In this document: one piece after another, positions 1 through 5,986 of the stretch
Layout of the letters: every line of letters starts with the position of its first letter
How positions within the stretch are numbered: the first letter of the stretch is position 1
Origin: JBKBMT01 sp046295655
Lineage (GTDB): Bacteria > Pseudomonadota > Alphaproteobacteria > Rhodobacterales > Rhodobacteraceae
Length of the DNA stretch: 7,137 nucleotides
Assembly: GCA_046295655.1 (NCBI GenBank)
Contig: JBKBMT010000104.1
Span: 1 to 7,137, forward strand
Reading direction: 5' to 3'
Notes under the pieces: model-generated
Told to the model about the DNA's origin: nothing
The model's database searches: none
What the model saw: only the letters and a program-made list of their open reading frames with translations
Made by a program: the position numbers and the translations under genes

Positions 1-1
1 A

Positions 2-115
2 TCGGTCAATGTCTCGGCGGACTATCTGCTCGGACGCAGCCCCGAGGAGGTCTGGCAGCGCTGTGTCCTGAACCGGTCCGGCCGGCTTCCGACGCGGCCG
101 TATCGGGTGCGGTGA
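2..115 (+). CDS. C-terminal end of an unidentified protein (5' end outside window)
   Basis: An open frame enters from the left edge and ends at TGA 113-115, giving 37 residues that begin SVNVSADYLLGRSPEEVW and finish TRPYRVR. I do not recognise the family from this tail. It does not resemble the conserved SdhA C-terminus, which would be a possible gene ahead of sdhB. The best evidence that it is real is the junction: its TGA overlaps the GTG start of the next gene as GTGA, a common arrangement for co-translated genes in compact operons. Because the next gene is a glycosyltransferase, this may also be a polysaccharide-cluster gene, but that is guilt by association only. Confidence 0.6.
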   Translation, partial: SVNVSADYLLGRSPEEVWQRCVLNRSGRLPTRPYRVR

Positions 116-1284
116 CGGGGATGCAGTCGCACGCGCCCCTCCGCTCGACCCTGACCCGCGGCCGGCCTGTCGGCCCTCCGCCGCTGCGCCGGCTGCGCAG
201 CGCCGCCGGACGGGTGGCGCGCGAGGCCGCACTCTGGCCGCGGATTGCCGCTGCGGCGACCGGGCCGGGGCCCAGCGTGGCGTTCCTGCCGTCCGAGGGT
301 CCGGTCGGCGCAAGCCTTCTGCGCGCCTACAACATCGCCCATGCGCTGCGCGCGCACGGATGGCGGTCGTTGGTGATCCCGCCGCACCTGCGCCTCGGAC
401 AGCGACAGCGCATCCTGGGGGTGTTCCGGCCCGATCTGGTGGTCGTCCAGCAATGCCGGCATCCGCTGAACCGGGTGGCGCATCTGGACGGGCGGCGGCT
501 GGTGCTGGACATCGACGATGCGGATTTCCTGGACTCCGCCCTTCGACCGGAACTTGACGCCATGGCAACCGTCGCCGCAGGGGTGATCTGCGGCAGCCGG
601 TTCATCCGCGACTGGGCCGCCACGCTGAACGGCAATACCGTGATCGTCTGGACGGGCACGCCTCCCTCTGCCGGCACGCCGCCGGAGCATGCCGCGCGTG
701 CCCCGATCGTCACCTGGGCGCAGGCATCGCCGCTCGGCTATGCCGCCGAGTTCGATTACGTCCGCGATGTCGTGAAGCGGGTCGCGGCGCGGACCGGCAC
801 GGTGCGGTTCCGGCTTTACGGCTGGGACGGACAGGACGACCATCCGGCGCTGGCCGACCTGCGGGCGGCGGGGGTGTCGGTCGACCTCCTTCCGTTCATG
901 CCCTATCCGGCCTTCGTTGCCTCGCTGCGTGAGGTGGCGGTGGGACTTTCGGCGATCGTCCCGCGGGGGTTCAGCCAGGGCAAGTCGTTCGGCAAGATCC
1001 TCGGCTATCTCGATGCCGATGTGCCGGTGATCTGCAGCGACGCCGCCGATCACGCGTTGTTCTTCGCACCAGGCTCGGGTGTGGTCAGCAACGATCCCGA
1101 GGTCTGGGCCGAGGCGGTCGCGGACCTGCTGGCCGACCCCGCGCGGCGCAGCGCCATGGCAGCGGCGGCGCGCGCGCGGTTCCTCGACGAGCTGTCGCTT
1201 GCCGCGGCGGCCCGAAAGGTCCATGCCTTCCTTGCGCCGCTGACCGGCCGGGCCCTTGCCCCGCCCGCGGCCGGAGTTGCCTGA
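112..1284 (+). CDS. Glycosyltransferase, GT-B fold (GT4-like), probable surface-polysaccharide synthesis
   Basis: Encodes 390 residues from GTG 112, or 387 from ATG 121; the GTG is preferred weakly because it overlaps the upstream stop (GTGA). The family transfers a sugar from an activated donor to a growing saccharide, usually in the cytoplasm or at the inner membrane face. N-terminal half: a segment near residues 59-80 (FLPSEGPVGASLLRAYNIA) resembles the acceptor-side start of GT-B enzymes, and LDIDDADF at 132-139 resembles the DIDD motif of many bacterial family-4 enzymes. C-terminal half: about residues 288-345, with SQGKSFGKILGYLDADVPVI then SDAADHALFF, matches the donor-sugar-binding region; the usual E-x7-E pair is not seen in standard form. 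The tail (EAVADLLADPARRSAMAAAA) is the typical closing helix. No signal peptide or membrane segment is evident. Donor and acceptor sugars cannot be told from sequence. Confidence 0.75.
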   Translation: MTGMQSHAPLRSTLTRGRPVGPPPLRRLRSAAGRVAREAALWPRIAAAATGPGPSVAFLPSEGPVGASLLRAYNIAHALRAHGWRSLVIPPHLRLGQRQRILGVFRPDLVVVQQCRHPLNRVAHLDGRRLVLDIDDADFLDSALRPELDAMATVAAGVICGSRFIRDWAATLNGNTVIVWTGTPPSAGTPPEHAARAPIVTWAQASPLGYAAEFDYVRDVVKRVAARTGTVRFRLYGWDGQDDHPALADLRAAGVSVDLLPFMPYPAFVASLREVAVGLSAIVPRGFSQGKSFGKILGYLDADVPVICSDAADHALFFAPGSGVVSNDPEVWAEAVADLLADPARRSAMAAAARARFLDELSLAAAARKVHAFLAPLTGRALAPPAAGVA

Positions 1285-1360
1285 GATGCTCCCCGTTCCT
1301 TTCGCGCCCCGTCCGATCCGGCCGACAGCGGCGCCCCGCCGACAAGCATGAGGTGATGCG

Positions 1361-2140
1361 ATGGTCCAGTTGACGCTTCCCAAGAATTCGAAGGTTCGCA
1401 CCGGCAAGACCTGGCCCCGCCCCGAGGGAGCGAAGAACGTCCGAAAGTTCCTGATCTACCGCTGGAACCCCGACGACGGCGAGACTCCGCGGGTCGATAC
1501 CTATTTCGTCGATATGGACAGCTGCGGGCCGATGGTCCTCGACGCGCTCATCAAGATCAAGAACGAGATCGACCCCACGCTGACCTTCCGCCGGTCCTGC
1601 CGCGAAGGCATCTGCGGCTCCTGCGCGATGAACATCGACGGGCGCAACACGCTGGCCTGCATCTGGGGCATGGACGAGATCAAGGGCGACGTCCGCATCT
1701 ATCCGCTGCCGCACATGCCCGTGGTCAAGGATCTGGTTCCCGACCTGACGCATTTCTACGCCCAGCACGCCAGCATCATGCCCTGGCTGGAAACCCGCAC
1801 CAACCGGCCCGCGCGCGAGTGGCGCCAGTCGATCGAGGACCGCAAGAAGCTCGACGGACTCTACGAATGCGTGATGTGCGCCTCCTGCTCGACCGCCTGT
1901 CCGTCCTACTGGTGGAACTCGGACCGCTATCTGGGGCCGGCGGCGCTTCTGCATGCCTATCGCTGGATCATCGACAGCCGCGACGAGGCGACGCCCGAGC
2001 GGCTGGACCAGCTCGAGGATCCGTTCAAGCTCTATCGCTGCCACACGATCATGAACTGTGCCCAGACCTGCCCCAAGGGCTTGAACCCGGCCAAGGCCAT
2101 CGCCGAGATCAAGAAGATGATGGTCGAGCGGATCGTGTGA
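1361..2140 (+). CDS. sdhB: Succinate dehydrogenase iron-sulfur subunit (complex II, SdhB)
   Basis: Encodes 259 residues, the normal length for SdhB. The subunit carries electrons from the FAD of SdhA through three iron-sulfur clusters to ubiquinone bound by SdhB/C/D, linking the citric acid cycle to respiration at the inner membrane. All cluster ligands are present: [2Fe-2S] at C80, C85, C88 and C100 (SCREGICGSC); [4Fe-4S] at C170, C173, C176 (CVMCASC) with the CP at 180; and the second ferredoxin-like motif at C227, C233, C237 (CHTIMNCAQTCPKG). The YWWN segment just after the first CP is typical of SdhB and lines the quinone pocket. Start ATG 1361 is supported by GAGGTGA at 1350-1356. Oddity: the gene lies 76 bases behind a glycosyltransferase, whereas alphaproteobacterial sdhB normally sits downstream of sdhA in sdhCDAB. 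The encoded protein shows no sign of damage. Confidence 0.97.
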   Translation: MVQLTLPKNSKVRTGKTWPRPEGAKNVRKFLIYRWNPDDGETPRVDTYFVDMDSCGPMVLDALIKIKNEIDPTLTFRRSCREGICGSCAMNIDGRNTLACIWGMDEIKGDVRIYPLPHMPVVKDLVPDLTHFYAQHASIMPWLETRTNRPAREWRQSIEDRKKLDGLYECVMCASCSTACPSYWWNSDRYLGPAALLHAYRWIIDSRDEATPERLDQLEDPFKLYRCHTIMNCAQTCPKGLNPAKAIAEIKKMMVERIV

Positions 2141-2698
2141 AGTCGTCGGCCCAGCTCTTGCAACCGCCAGCGCCGCGCCCGCGGGCGGGTGTCAAATCTT
2201 GCCCTTGCTGCGCCGCTCGGCTCAGGACCGATTGATTGGCTTCTCGCCGCTGCCCCTGCGTGATTCAACGCCCCGCGTTGACGTAAGGGGGGGCACGATG
2301 CGCAATCTGTACTGGCTGACAGACGAGCAGATGGAGCGGCTGAGGCTGTTTTTTCAAGAGTCATGGCAAGCCGCGCGTCAATGACCGCCGCGTGTTAAGC
2401 GGCTTAATTTTCATCAATCGCAATGGGTTGCGTTGGTGCGGCGCGTCCATGGAGTATGCGACGCCGAAGACGCTCTACAACCGATGAAAGCGGTGGGGCG
2501 ACATGGGGGTGTTCGCCAGGGGAGGGAGGGCTGGTCTCCGCAGGCGGCGACGACATTACGCCAGCTTCTCGGACGCAAAATTCACGATCCGCGAAGTCAC
2601 TGTCAGGACACGGATAAACCGGAGAGTGCAATACCCGCCCGGCTTGTCAATTGCTGGTTGCGGAATGAGTTGCAGGCGATTCGCGGAAACGGTTCAAG
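2141..2698. other. Interval without an intact gene, containing an IS5 remnant
   Basis: Between the sdhB stop and the moaA stop there is no complete gene. Bases 2141-2297 hold a GC-rich 12-base perfect palindrome at 2176-2187 (CGCCCGCGGGCG) without a following T tract, so it is a poor terminator candidate. Bases 2298-2558 are a broken transposase (separate entry). Bases 2559-2698 show nothing I can name: no coding similarity, no tRNA shape and no clear hairpin with T run for either sdhB or moaA, which converge here. The insertion-element ends and any target duplication were not identifiable by eye. Confidence 0.6.
2298..2558 (+). pseudogene. Decayed 5' fragment of an IS5-family transposase
   Basis: Three reading frames read in succession rebuild the N-terminal domain (DUF4096 type) common to IS5-family transposases of Rhodobacterales. 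Frame 1 from ATG 2298 gives MRNLYWLTDEQMERL, then stops at TGA 2382. The match resumes at 2356 in another frame with KSHGKPRVNDRRVLSG and IFINRNGLRW. The break fits loss of two bases at about 2355, where a Pro codon (C instead of CCN) is expected. This frame carries an internal TGA at 2485-2487, where a Trp codon (TGG) is expected in NRWKRW, and continues as KRWGDMGVFAR. A second frameshift in the G-rich run at about 2518-2524 leads to GGLVSAGGDD, where similarity fades. About the first 85 residues are recognisable; the DDE catalytic domain and the right end are missing. It cannot make a working transposase. Terminal inverted repeats were not found. Confidence 0.85.
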
Positions 2699-3706
2699 TC
2701 ATCCGCCGGTATGGCTCATGTGGCGCGTCATCTGGCCTGAGACCGCCTGCCGGGAATAGTCGAAATCGTGCCCTTTCGGTTTGCGGGCGATGGCCGCGCG
2801 GATCGCCTGCTCGACCAGCGCATCGTCCGGGCTTGCCCGCAGGGGCGCCCGCAGGTCGGCCATGTCCTCCTGCCCGAGGCACATGTAAAGCTCGCCCGTG
2901 CAGGTCAGCCGCACACGGTTGCAGCTTTCGCAGAAGTTGTGCGTCAGAGGCGTGATGAAGCCGACCTTCTGGCCGGTCTCCTCGAGCCGGACATAGCGCG
3001 CCGGCCCGCCGCTGCGTTCGGCCAGATCGGTCAGCGTGTAGCGGCCGGCATAGCGGGCGCGCAGGTCGCGCAGGCTCCAGTACTGGTCCAGCCGGTCCTC
3101 GTTGCCGAGATCGCCCATCGGCATGACCTCGATCCAGGTCAGGTCGTGGCCCCGATCGGCGCACCAGTCGGTCAGCCGGAACTGTTCGTCCTCGTTGAAG
3201 CCCTTCAGCGCCACCGCGTTGATCTTGACCCGCAGGCCGGCCTCCTGCGCGGCGGCGATTCCGTCGAGCACTTGGCCCAGCCGCCCCCACCGGGTGATGC
3301 GGGCGAACTTCGCCTCGTCCAGCGTGTCGAGGCTGACATTGACCCGCCGCACGCCGCAGTCGGCCAGATCCTGCGCGAACCGGCGCAACTGGCTGCCGTT
3401 CGTCGTCAGCGTCAGTTCCTTCAACGCGCCGGTCGCCAGATGCCGGGACATGGCGCGGAAGAAGGTCAGGATGCCCTTGCGCACCAGTGGCTCGCCGCCG
3501 GTGATGCGCAGCTTTTGCACCCCGAGGCGCACGAAGGCCGAACAGAGCCGGTCCAGTTCCTCGAGCGTCAGCAGCTCCGCCTTGGGCAGGAAGGTCATCG
3601 TTTCCGACATGCAGTAGACGCAGCGGAAATCGCAGCGGTCGGTCACCGAAACCCTGAGGTAGGTGATGGGGCGCGCGAAGGGATCGATAAGCGGTGCCGA
3701 TTGCAT
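2699..3706 (-). CDS. moaA: GTP 3',8-cyclase MoaA (molybdenum cofactor biosynthesis)
   Basis: Encodes 335 residues, close to the usual ~330. MoaA is a cytoplasmic radical-SAM enzyme that converts GTP to 3',8-cyclo-7,8-dihydro-GTP, which MoaC turns into cyclic pyranopterin monophosphate, the first stage of molybdopterin synthesis. The SAM-binding [4Fe-4S] motif is C25, C29, C32 (CDFRCVYC), with GGEP following in LRITGGEPLV. The second, GTP-binding [4Fe-4S] cluster has C259, C262, C276 (CESCNRVRLTC...C). The protein ends in the Gly-Gly tail characteristic of MoaA. Start: ATG at 3706 (MQSAPLIDPFARP) places LIDPF near the N-terminus as in the family; an upstream TTG at 3742 would add 12 atypical residues. 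Neither start has a strong Shine-Dalgarno sequence. No other molybdenum-cofactor gene is in the window, so it stands alone here, divergent from the lipoprotein gene and convergent with sdhB and the IS remnant. Confidence 0.97.
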   Translation of the reverse strand: MQSAPLIDPFARPITYLRVSVTDRCDFRCVYCMSETMTFLPKAELLTLEELDRLCSAFVRLGVQKLRITGGEPLVRKGILTFFRAMSRHLATGALKELTLTTNGSQLRRFAQDLADCGVRRVNVSLDTLDEAKFARITRWGRLGQVLDGIAAAQEAGLRVKINAVALKGFNEDEQFRLTDWCADRGHDLTWIEVMPMGDLGNEDRLDQYWSLRDLRARYAGRYTLTDLAERSGGPARYVRLEETGQKVGFITPLTHNFCESCNRVRLTCTGELYMCLGQEDMADLRAPLRASPDDALVEQAIRAAIARKPKGHDFDYSRQAVSGQMTRHMSHTGG

Positions 3707-3793
3707 GAAGGTGAAGGTAAGCCCGCCCGTTCCACGGCGCAAGCGTCACCGAGGCCGTTGCGGGGCGTGTCGGGCGCGACTATCGTCGGGAGG

Positions 3794-4297
3794 ATGTGCG
3801 CGCGTCCCCTTCTTTCCGTCGCCGTCGCGGCGCTGGCTCTCGCCGGGTGCGACCGGCTTCCCCGCCTGGGAGAGCGGGCGGCGGAGGTCGAGGTCAGCAC
3901 GGCCACCGAGGACACACCGCGCCCCCGGGCTCGGCCGGGCGACGGTCAGACGGCCGCGATCCCCGCAGCCCTCGCGCCGCAGGGCGCGCGCACCGCGGCG
4001 GCGCTGGACACCACATCCGAGGCCGACAGGGCCGCGGCCCGCGCCGCGCCGGTGGCCGGCGATGTGCTGGGCGAAGTGGTGGTCAGCCTTGGCAATCCGG
4101 TGGAGCAGGGGTTCTGGCTGCGGTCCGGGCTCGTGACCGCACCGCGGGCGGGCACGGCGCGACTGGCATCCGGCGCGACCGTGCGGGTCGATCTTCTTCC
4201 GCTGGCGGGCGGCGGGCCGCAGATGTCGCTTGCGGCCTATCGGGCGCTGGGTCTGCGACTGACCGAACTTCCGACGGTCACGGTTCTGGCGCGATGA
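3794..4297 (+). CDS. Small predicted lipoprotein of unknown function
   Basis: Encodes 167 residues from ATG 3794. The N-terminus is a compact lipoprotein signal: Arg at residue 4, a hydrophobic run LLSVAVAALALA, and lipobox LAGC with Cys19 as the lipidated residue. Asp follows at +2; in enterobacteria this position favours inner-membrane retention, but the rule is not established for this group. A Pro/Ala/Arg-rich linker (about 35-85) precedes a small C-terminal domain containing VVVSLGNPVEQGFWLRSGLV and SLAAYRALGLRLTELP. From memory this resembles short lipoproteins in Rhodobacterales that databases sometimes label D-galactarate dehydratase; nothing here suggests an enzyme and I would not carry that name over. 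Start is uncertain: GGGAGG at 3788-3793 touches the ATG, and GTG 3767 would add nine residues. The stop overlaps the next gene's start as ATGA (4294-4297), implying co-transcription with the acyl-CoA synthetase. It is divergent from moaA. Confidence 0.8.
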   Translation: MCARPLLSVAVAALALAGCDRLPRLGERAAEVEVSTATEDTPRPRARPGDGQTAAIPAALAPQGARTAAALDTTSEADRAAARAAPVAGDVLGEVVVSLGNPVEQGFWLRSGLVTAPRAGTARLASGATVRVDLLPLAGGGPQMSLAAYRALGLRLTELPTVTVLAR

Positions 4298-5916
4298 GCC
4301 GACGGCTTCTGCCGCAGGCGATGCCGGGGCAGGGACCGGACTGGGCCGCCCTGCGCGCGGGCTTCCGATGGACGATACCCCCCGACTTCTCGATCCCCGA
4401 AGCCTGTTGCGACAGCTGGGCCCGGAGCGATCCCGAACGGGTGGCCCTGATCGACCTGACGGCGGGAGAGGAGCGCTGGACCTACGGACGGCTCAAGGCG
4501 GCCTCCGACGGGCTTGCCGCCTCGATGGCGGCGCGCGGGGTTGTGCGGGGGGACCGGGTCGGCGTTCTGCTGCCCCAGGGCGCGATGGTGCCCGTCGCCC
4601 ATTTCGCTGCCCAGAAGCTGGGGGCGATCGCGTTGCCCCTGTTCACCCTGTTCGGCGATGATGCATTGGCCTTCCGGCTGCGGGATGCCGGGGCGCGGGC
4701 GGTGGTGACGGATGTCACGAACCTCGACCGGCTCATGGCGCTGGATCTGCCCGATCTGCGCGTGGTCTATGCGACCGGCGGCGGGCCGGCCCCGGTGCTG
4801 GACCTGCAAGAGGAGATCGGTCGCGCCACCGGCAGTTTCGCGCCGGTCCCGGTCGGGGCCGAGGATCCGGCGGTCATGATCTATACCTCGGGCACGACCG
4901 GCGCGCCCAAGGGGGCGCTGCATGCGCACCGGTTCCTGCTGGGGCACCTGCCGTCGATGGAACTGACGCACGAAGGCTTCCCGCGGCCCGGCGATGTGGG
5001 CTGGACGCCGGCCGACTGGGCCTGGATCGGCGGGCTGATGGACATGGCGATGCCGTGCCTGTTCTACGGCGTGCCGCTGATCGCGCAGGCACGCGGCAAG
5101 TTCGACCCCGAGGCCGCCTGGGCGCTGGTGCGCGACCGCGGCATCCGTTCGGCCTTCCTTCCGCCCACGGCGCTGAAGCTGATGCGCGCCGCCCGCGTGC
5201 CTGTCGGGGTCCGGCTGCGGTCCGTCTCGTCGGGCGGCGAAAGCCTCGGGGGGGAACTTCTGGACTGGGGGCAGTCAGAGCTGGGCTGCCCGATCAACGA
5301 GATCTACGGCCAGACCGAGTGCAATCTGGTCATCACCCAGGCAGCGGGGTTCATGGCGGTCAGGCCCGGTGCCATGGGCCAGGCGTTGCCGGGTTTCGAC
5401 GTCGCGGTAATCACGCCGGACGGCGCGCCGGTGCCCGATGGCGAGATCGGCGAGATCGCGGTCCGGCGCGGTGCGGCGAGCATGTTCCTCGGCTACTGGA
5501 ACCGGCCGGACCAGACGGCGGCGAAATTCGCCGGCGACTGGCTGCGAACCGGCGATCTTGGGCGCCGCGATGCCGAAGGCTATTTCACCTATGTCGCCCG
5601 CGACGACGACCTGATCACCTCGGCCGGATACCGGATCGGCCCCTCGGAGATCGAGGATTGCCTGATGGGCGATCCGGATGTGGTGATGGCCGCCGCGGTG
5701 GGCGTGCCCGACCCGGTGCGCACCGAGGTCGTGCGCGCCTTCGTCGTGCTGCGCGACGGGGCCGACTGGACTCCGGCGGCCGAGGCCCGGCTGATTGCCC
5801 GGGTGCGGGATCGCGTGGGGCGCCATCTTGCGCCGCGTTCGGTTGAGCGGGTCCATACCCTGCCGATGACGGCGACCGGCAAGGTGATCCGCCGGGCCCT
5901 GCGCGAGCGGGGTTGA
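4294..5916 (+). CDS. AMP-forming acyl-CoA synthetase (acetyl-/medium-chain type)
   Basis: Encodes 540 residues of the ANL adenylate-forming superfamily, cytosolic. The reaction is carboxylate + ATP to acyl-AMP + PPi, then acyl-AMP + CoA to acyl-CoA + AMP. Motifs in order: ATP phosphate loop Y197-TSGTTGAPKG-207; A5 motif Y338-GQTE-342; A7 TGDLG with D421 (ribose contact); hinge and A8 region DDDLITSAGYRIGPSEIE; and the C-terminal TATGK with catalytic Lys530. No carrier-protein domain follows, which argues against an NRPS role. Length and motif style fit the medium-chain/acetyl-CoA synthetase-like group (ACSM or related); the true acid cannot be told by eye, and it is shorter than canonical Acs (~650). 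Start ATG 4294 overlaps the lipoprotein stop (ATGA). The frame is open far upstream, but that part is antisense-free shadow of the lipoprotein gene, and homologues of this type begin close to ALRAGFRW, here residues 20-27. Confidence 0.92.
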   Translation: MSRRLLPQAMPGQGPDWAALRAGFRWTIPPDFSIPEACCDSWARSDPERVALIDLTAGEERWTYGRLKAASDGLAASMAARGVVRGDRVGVLLPQGAMVPVAHFAAQKLGAIALPLFTLFGDDALAFRLRDAGARAVVTDVTNLDRLMALDLPDLRVVYATGGGPAPVLDLQEEIGRATGSFAPVPVGAEDPAVMIYTSGTTGAPKGALHAHRFLLGHLPSMELTHEGFPRPGDVGWTPADWAWIGGLMDMAMPCLFYGVPLIAQARGKFDPEAAWALVRDRGIRSAFLPPTALKLMRAARVPVGVRLRSVSSGGESLGGELLDWGQSELGCPINEIYGQTECNLVITQAAGFMAVRPGAMGQALPGFDVAVITPDGAPVPDGEIGEIAVRRGAASMFLGYWNRPDQTAAKFAGDWLRTGDLGRRDAEGYFTYVARDDDLITSAGYRIGPSEIEDCLMGDPDVVMAAAVGVPDPVRTEVVRAFVVLRDGADWTPAAEARLIARVRDRVGRHLAPRSVERVHTLPMTATGKVIRRALRERG

Positions 5917-5926
5917 CGCAGGTCAA

Positions 5927-5966
5927 GGTCGGCCGACCGGTGCCGGGGCATTGTTGCGCCTGCAAC
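5927..5966. promoter_or_regulatory. Two short inverted repeats ahead of the VOC gene (possible operator)
   Basis: The 70-base gap between the acyl-CoA synthetase stop and the VOC gene holds a perfect 12-base palindrome GGTCGGCCGACC at 5927-5938, and a second inverted repeat GTTGC-GCCT-GCAAC at 5953-5966 about 21-34 bases upstream of the VOC start. No T run follows either one, so they do not look like terminators. They could be regulator sites or mRNA structure. No regulator is named, and in GC-rich DNA short palindromes also arise by chance. No -35/-10 pair was convincing. Confidence 0.3.
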
Positions 5967-5975
5967 GAATGAACC

Positions 5976-5981
5976 GGGAGG
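5976..5981 (+). promoter_or_regulatory. Ribosome binding site of the VOC gene
   Basis: GGGAGG, five bases before ATG 5987, is a strong Shine-Dalgarno match. It selects this start over two in-frame upstream candidates, TTG 5951 and ATG 5969, which lack such a site. Confidence 0.7.
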
Positions 5982-5986
5982 CCACA

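Noticed and set aside
1286..1351. A 21-codon open frame (MLPVPFAPRPIRPTAAPRRQA) filling the gap between the glycosyltransferase and sdhB, ending just where the sdhB ribosome site begins.
   Set aside because: No ribosome binding site of its own, low-complexity Pro/Arg/Ala composition expected from GC-rich DNA, and no recognisable family. It could be a leader peptide, but nothing beyond position supports this.
22..1407. A 461-codon minus-strand open frame opposite the glycosyltransferase, and similar antisense frames across sdhB, the acyl-CoA synthetase and the VOC gene.
   Set aside because: Compositional shadows: Arg/Gly/Pro/His-rich, no motifs, and the opposite strand carries clear family signatures.
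2176..2187. Perfect GC palindrome CGCCCGCGGGCG downstream of sdhB, considered as the sdhB terminator.
   Set aside because: No loop and no T tract follow, and in DNA this GC-rich such a short palindrome is weak evidence.
2559..2698. Stretch between the IS remnant and moaA examined for a tRNA, small RNA or the rest of the insertion element.
   Set aside because: No cloverleaf, no terminator-like hairpin, and no continuation of transposase coding in any frame could be recognised.
3707..3770. Possible minus-strand promoter for moaA (TTGCGC, 17 bases, TACCTT) and a CGCAA/TTGCG dyad in the moaA-lipoprotein gap.
   Set aside because: Both boxes match consensus poorly, the -10 would lie almost on the start codon, and the dyad arms are only five bases with a 15-base spacer.
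2768..3793. A long plus-strand open frame antisense to moaA that runs into the lipoprotein gene.
   Set aside because: It is an artefact of high GC third positions opposite moaA. The translated antisense part is His/Gln/Arg/Ala-rich with no domain, and the real protein starts at the lipoprotein signal near 3794.
3796..4293. In-frame upstream extension of the acyl-CoA synthetase by about 166 codons.
   Set aside because: The extension is Arg/Gly-rich and overlaps the lipoprotein, which has a proper signal sequence. Acyl-CoA synthetases of this type begin near the ATG at 4294.
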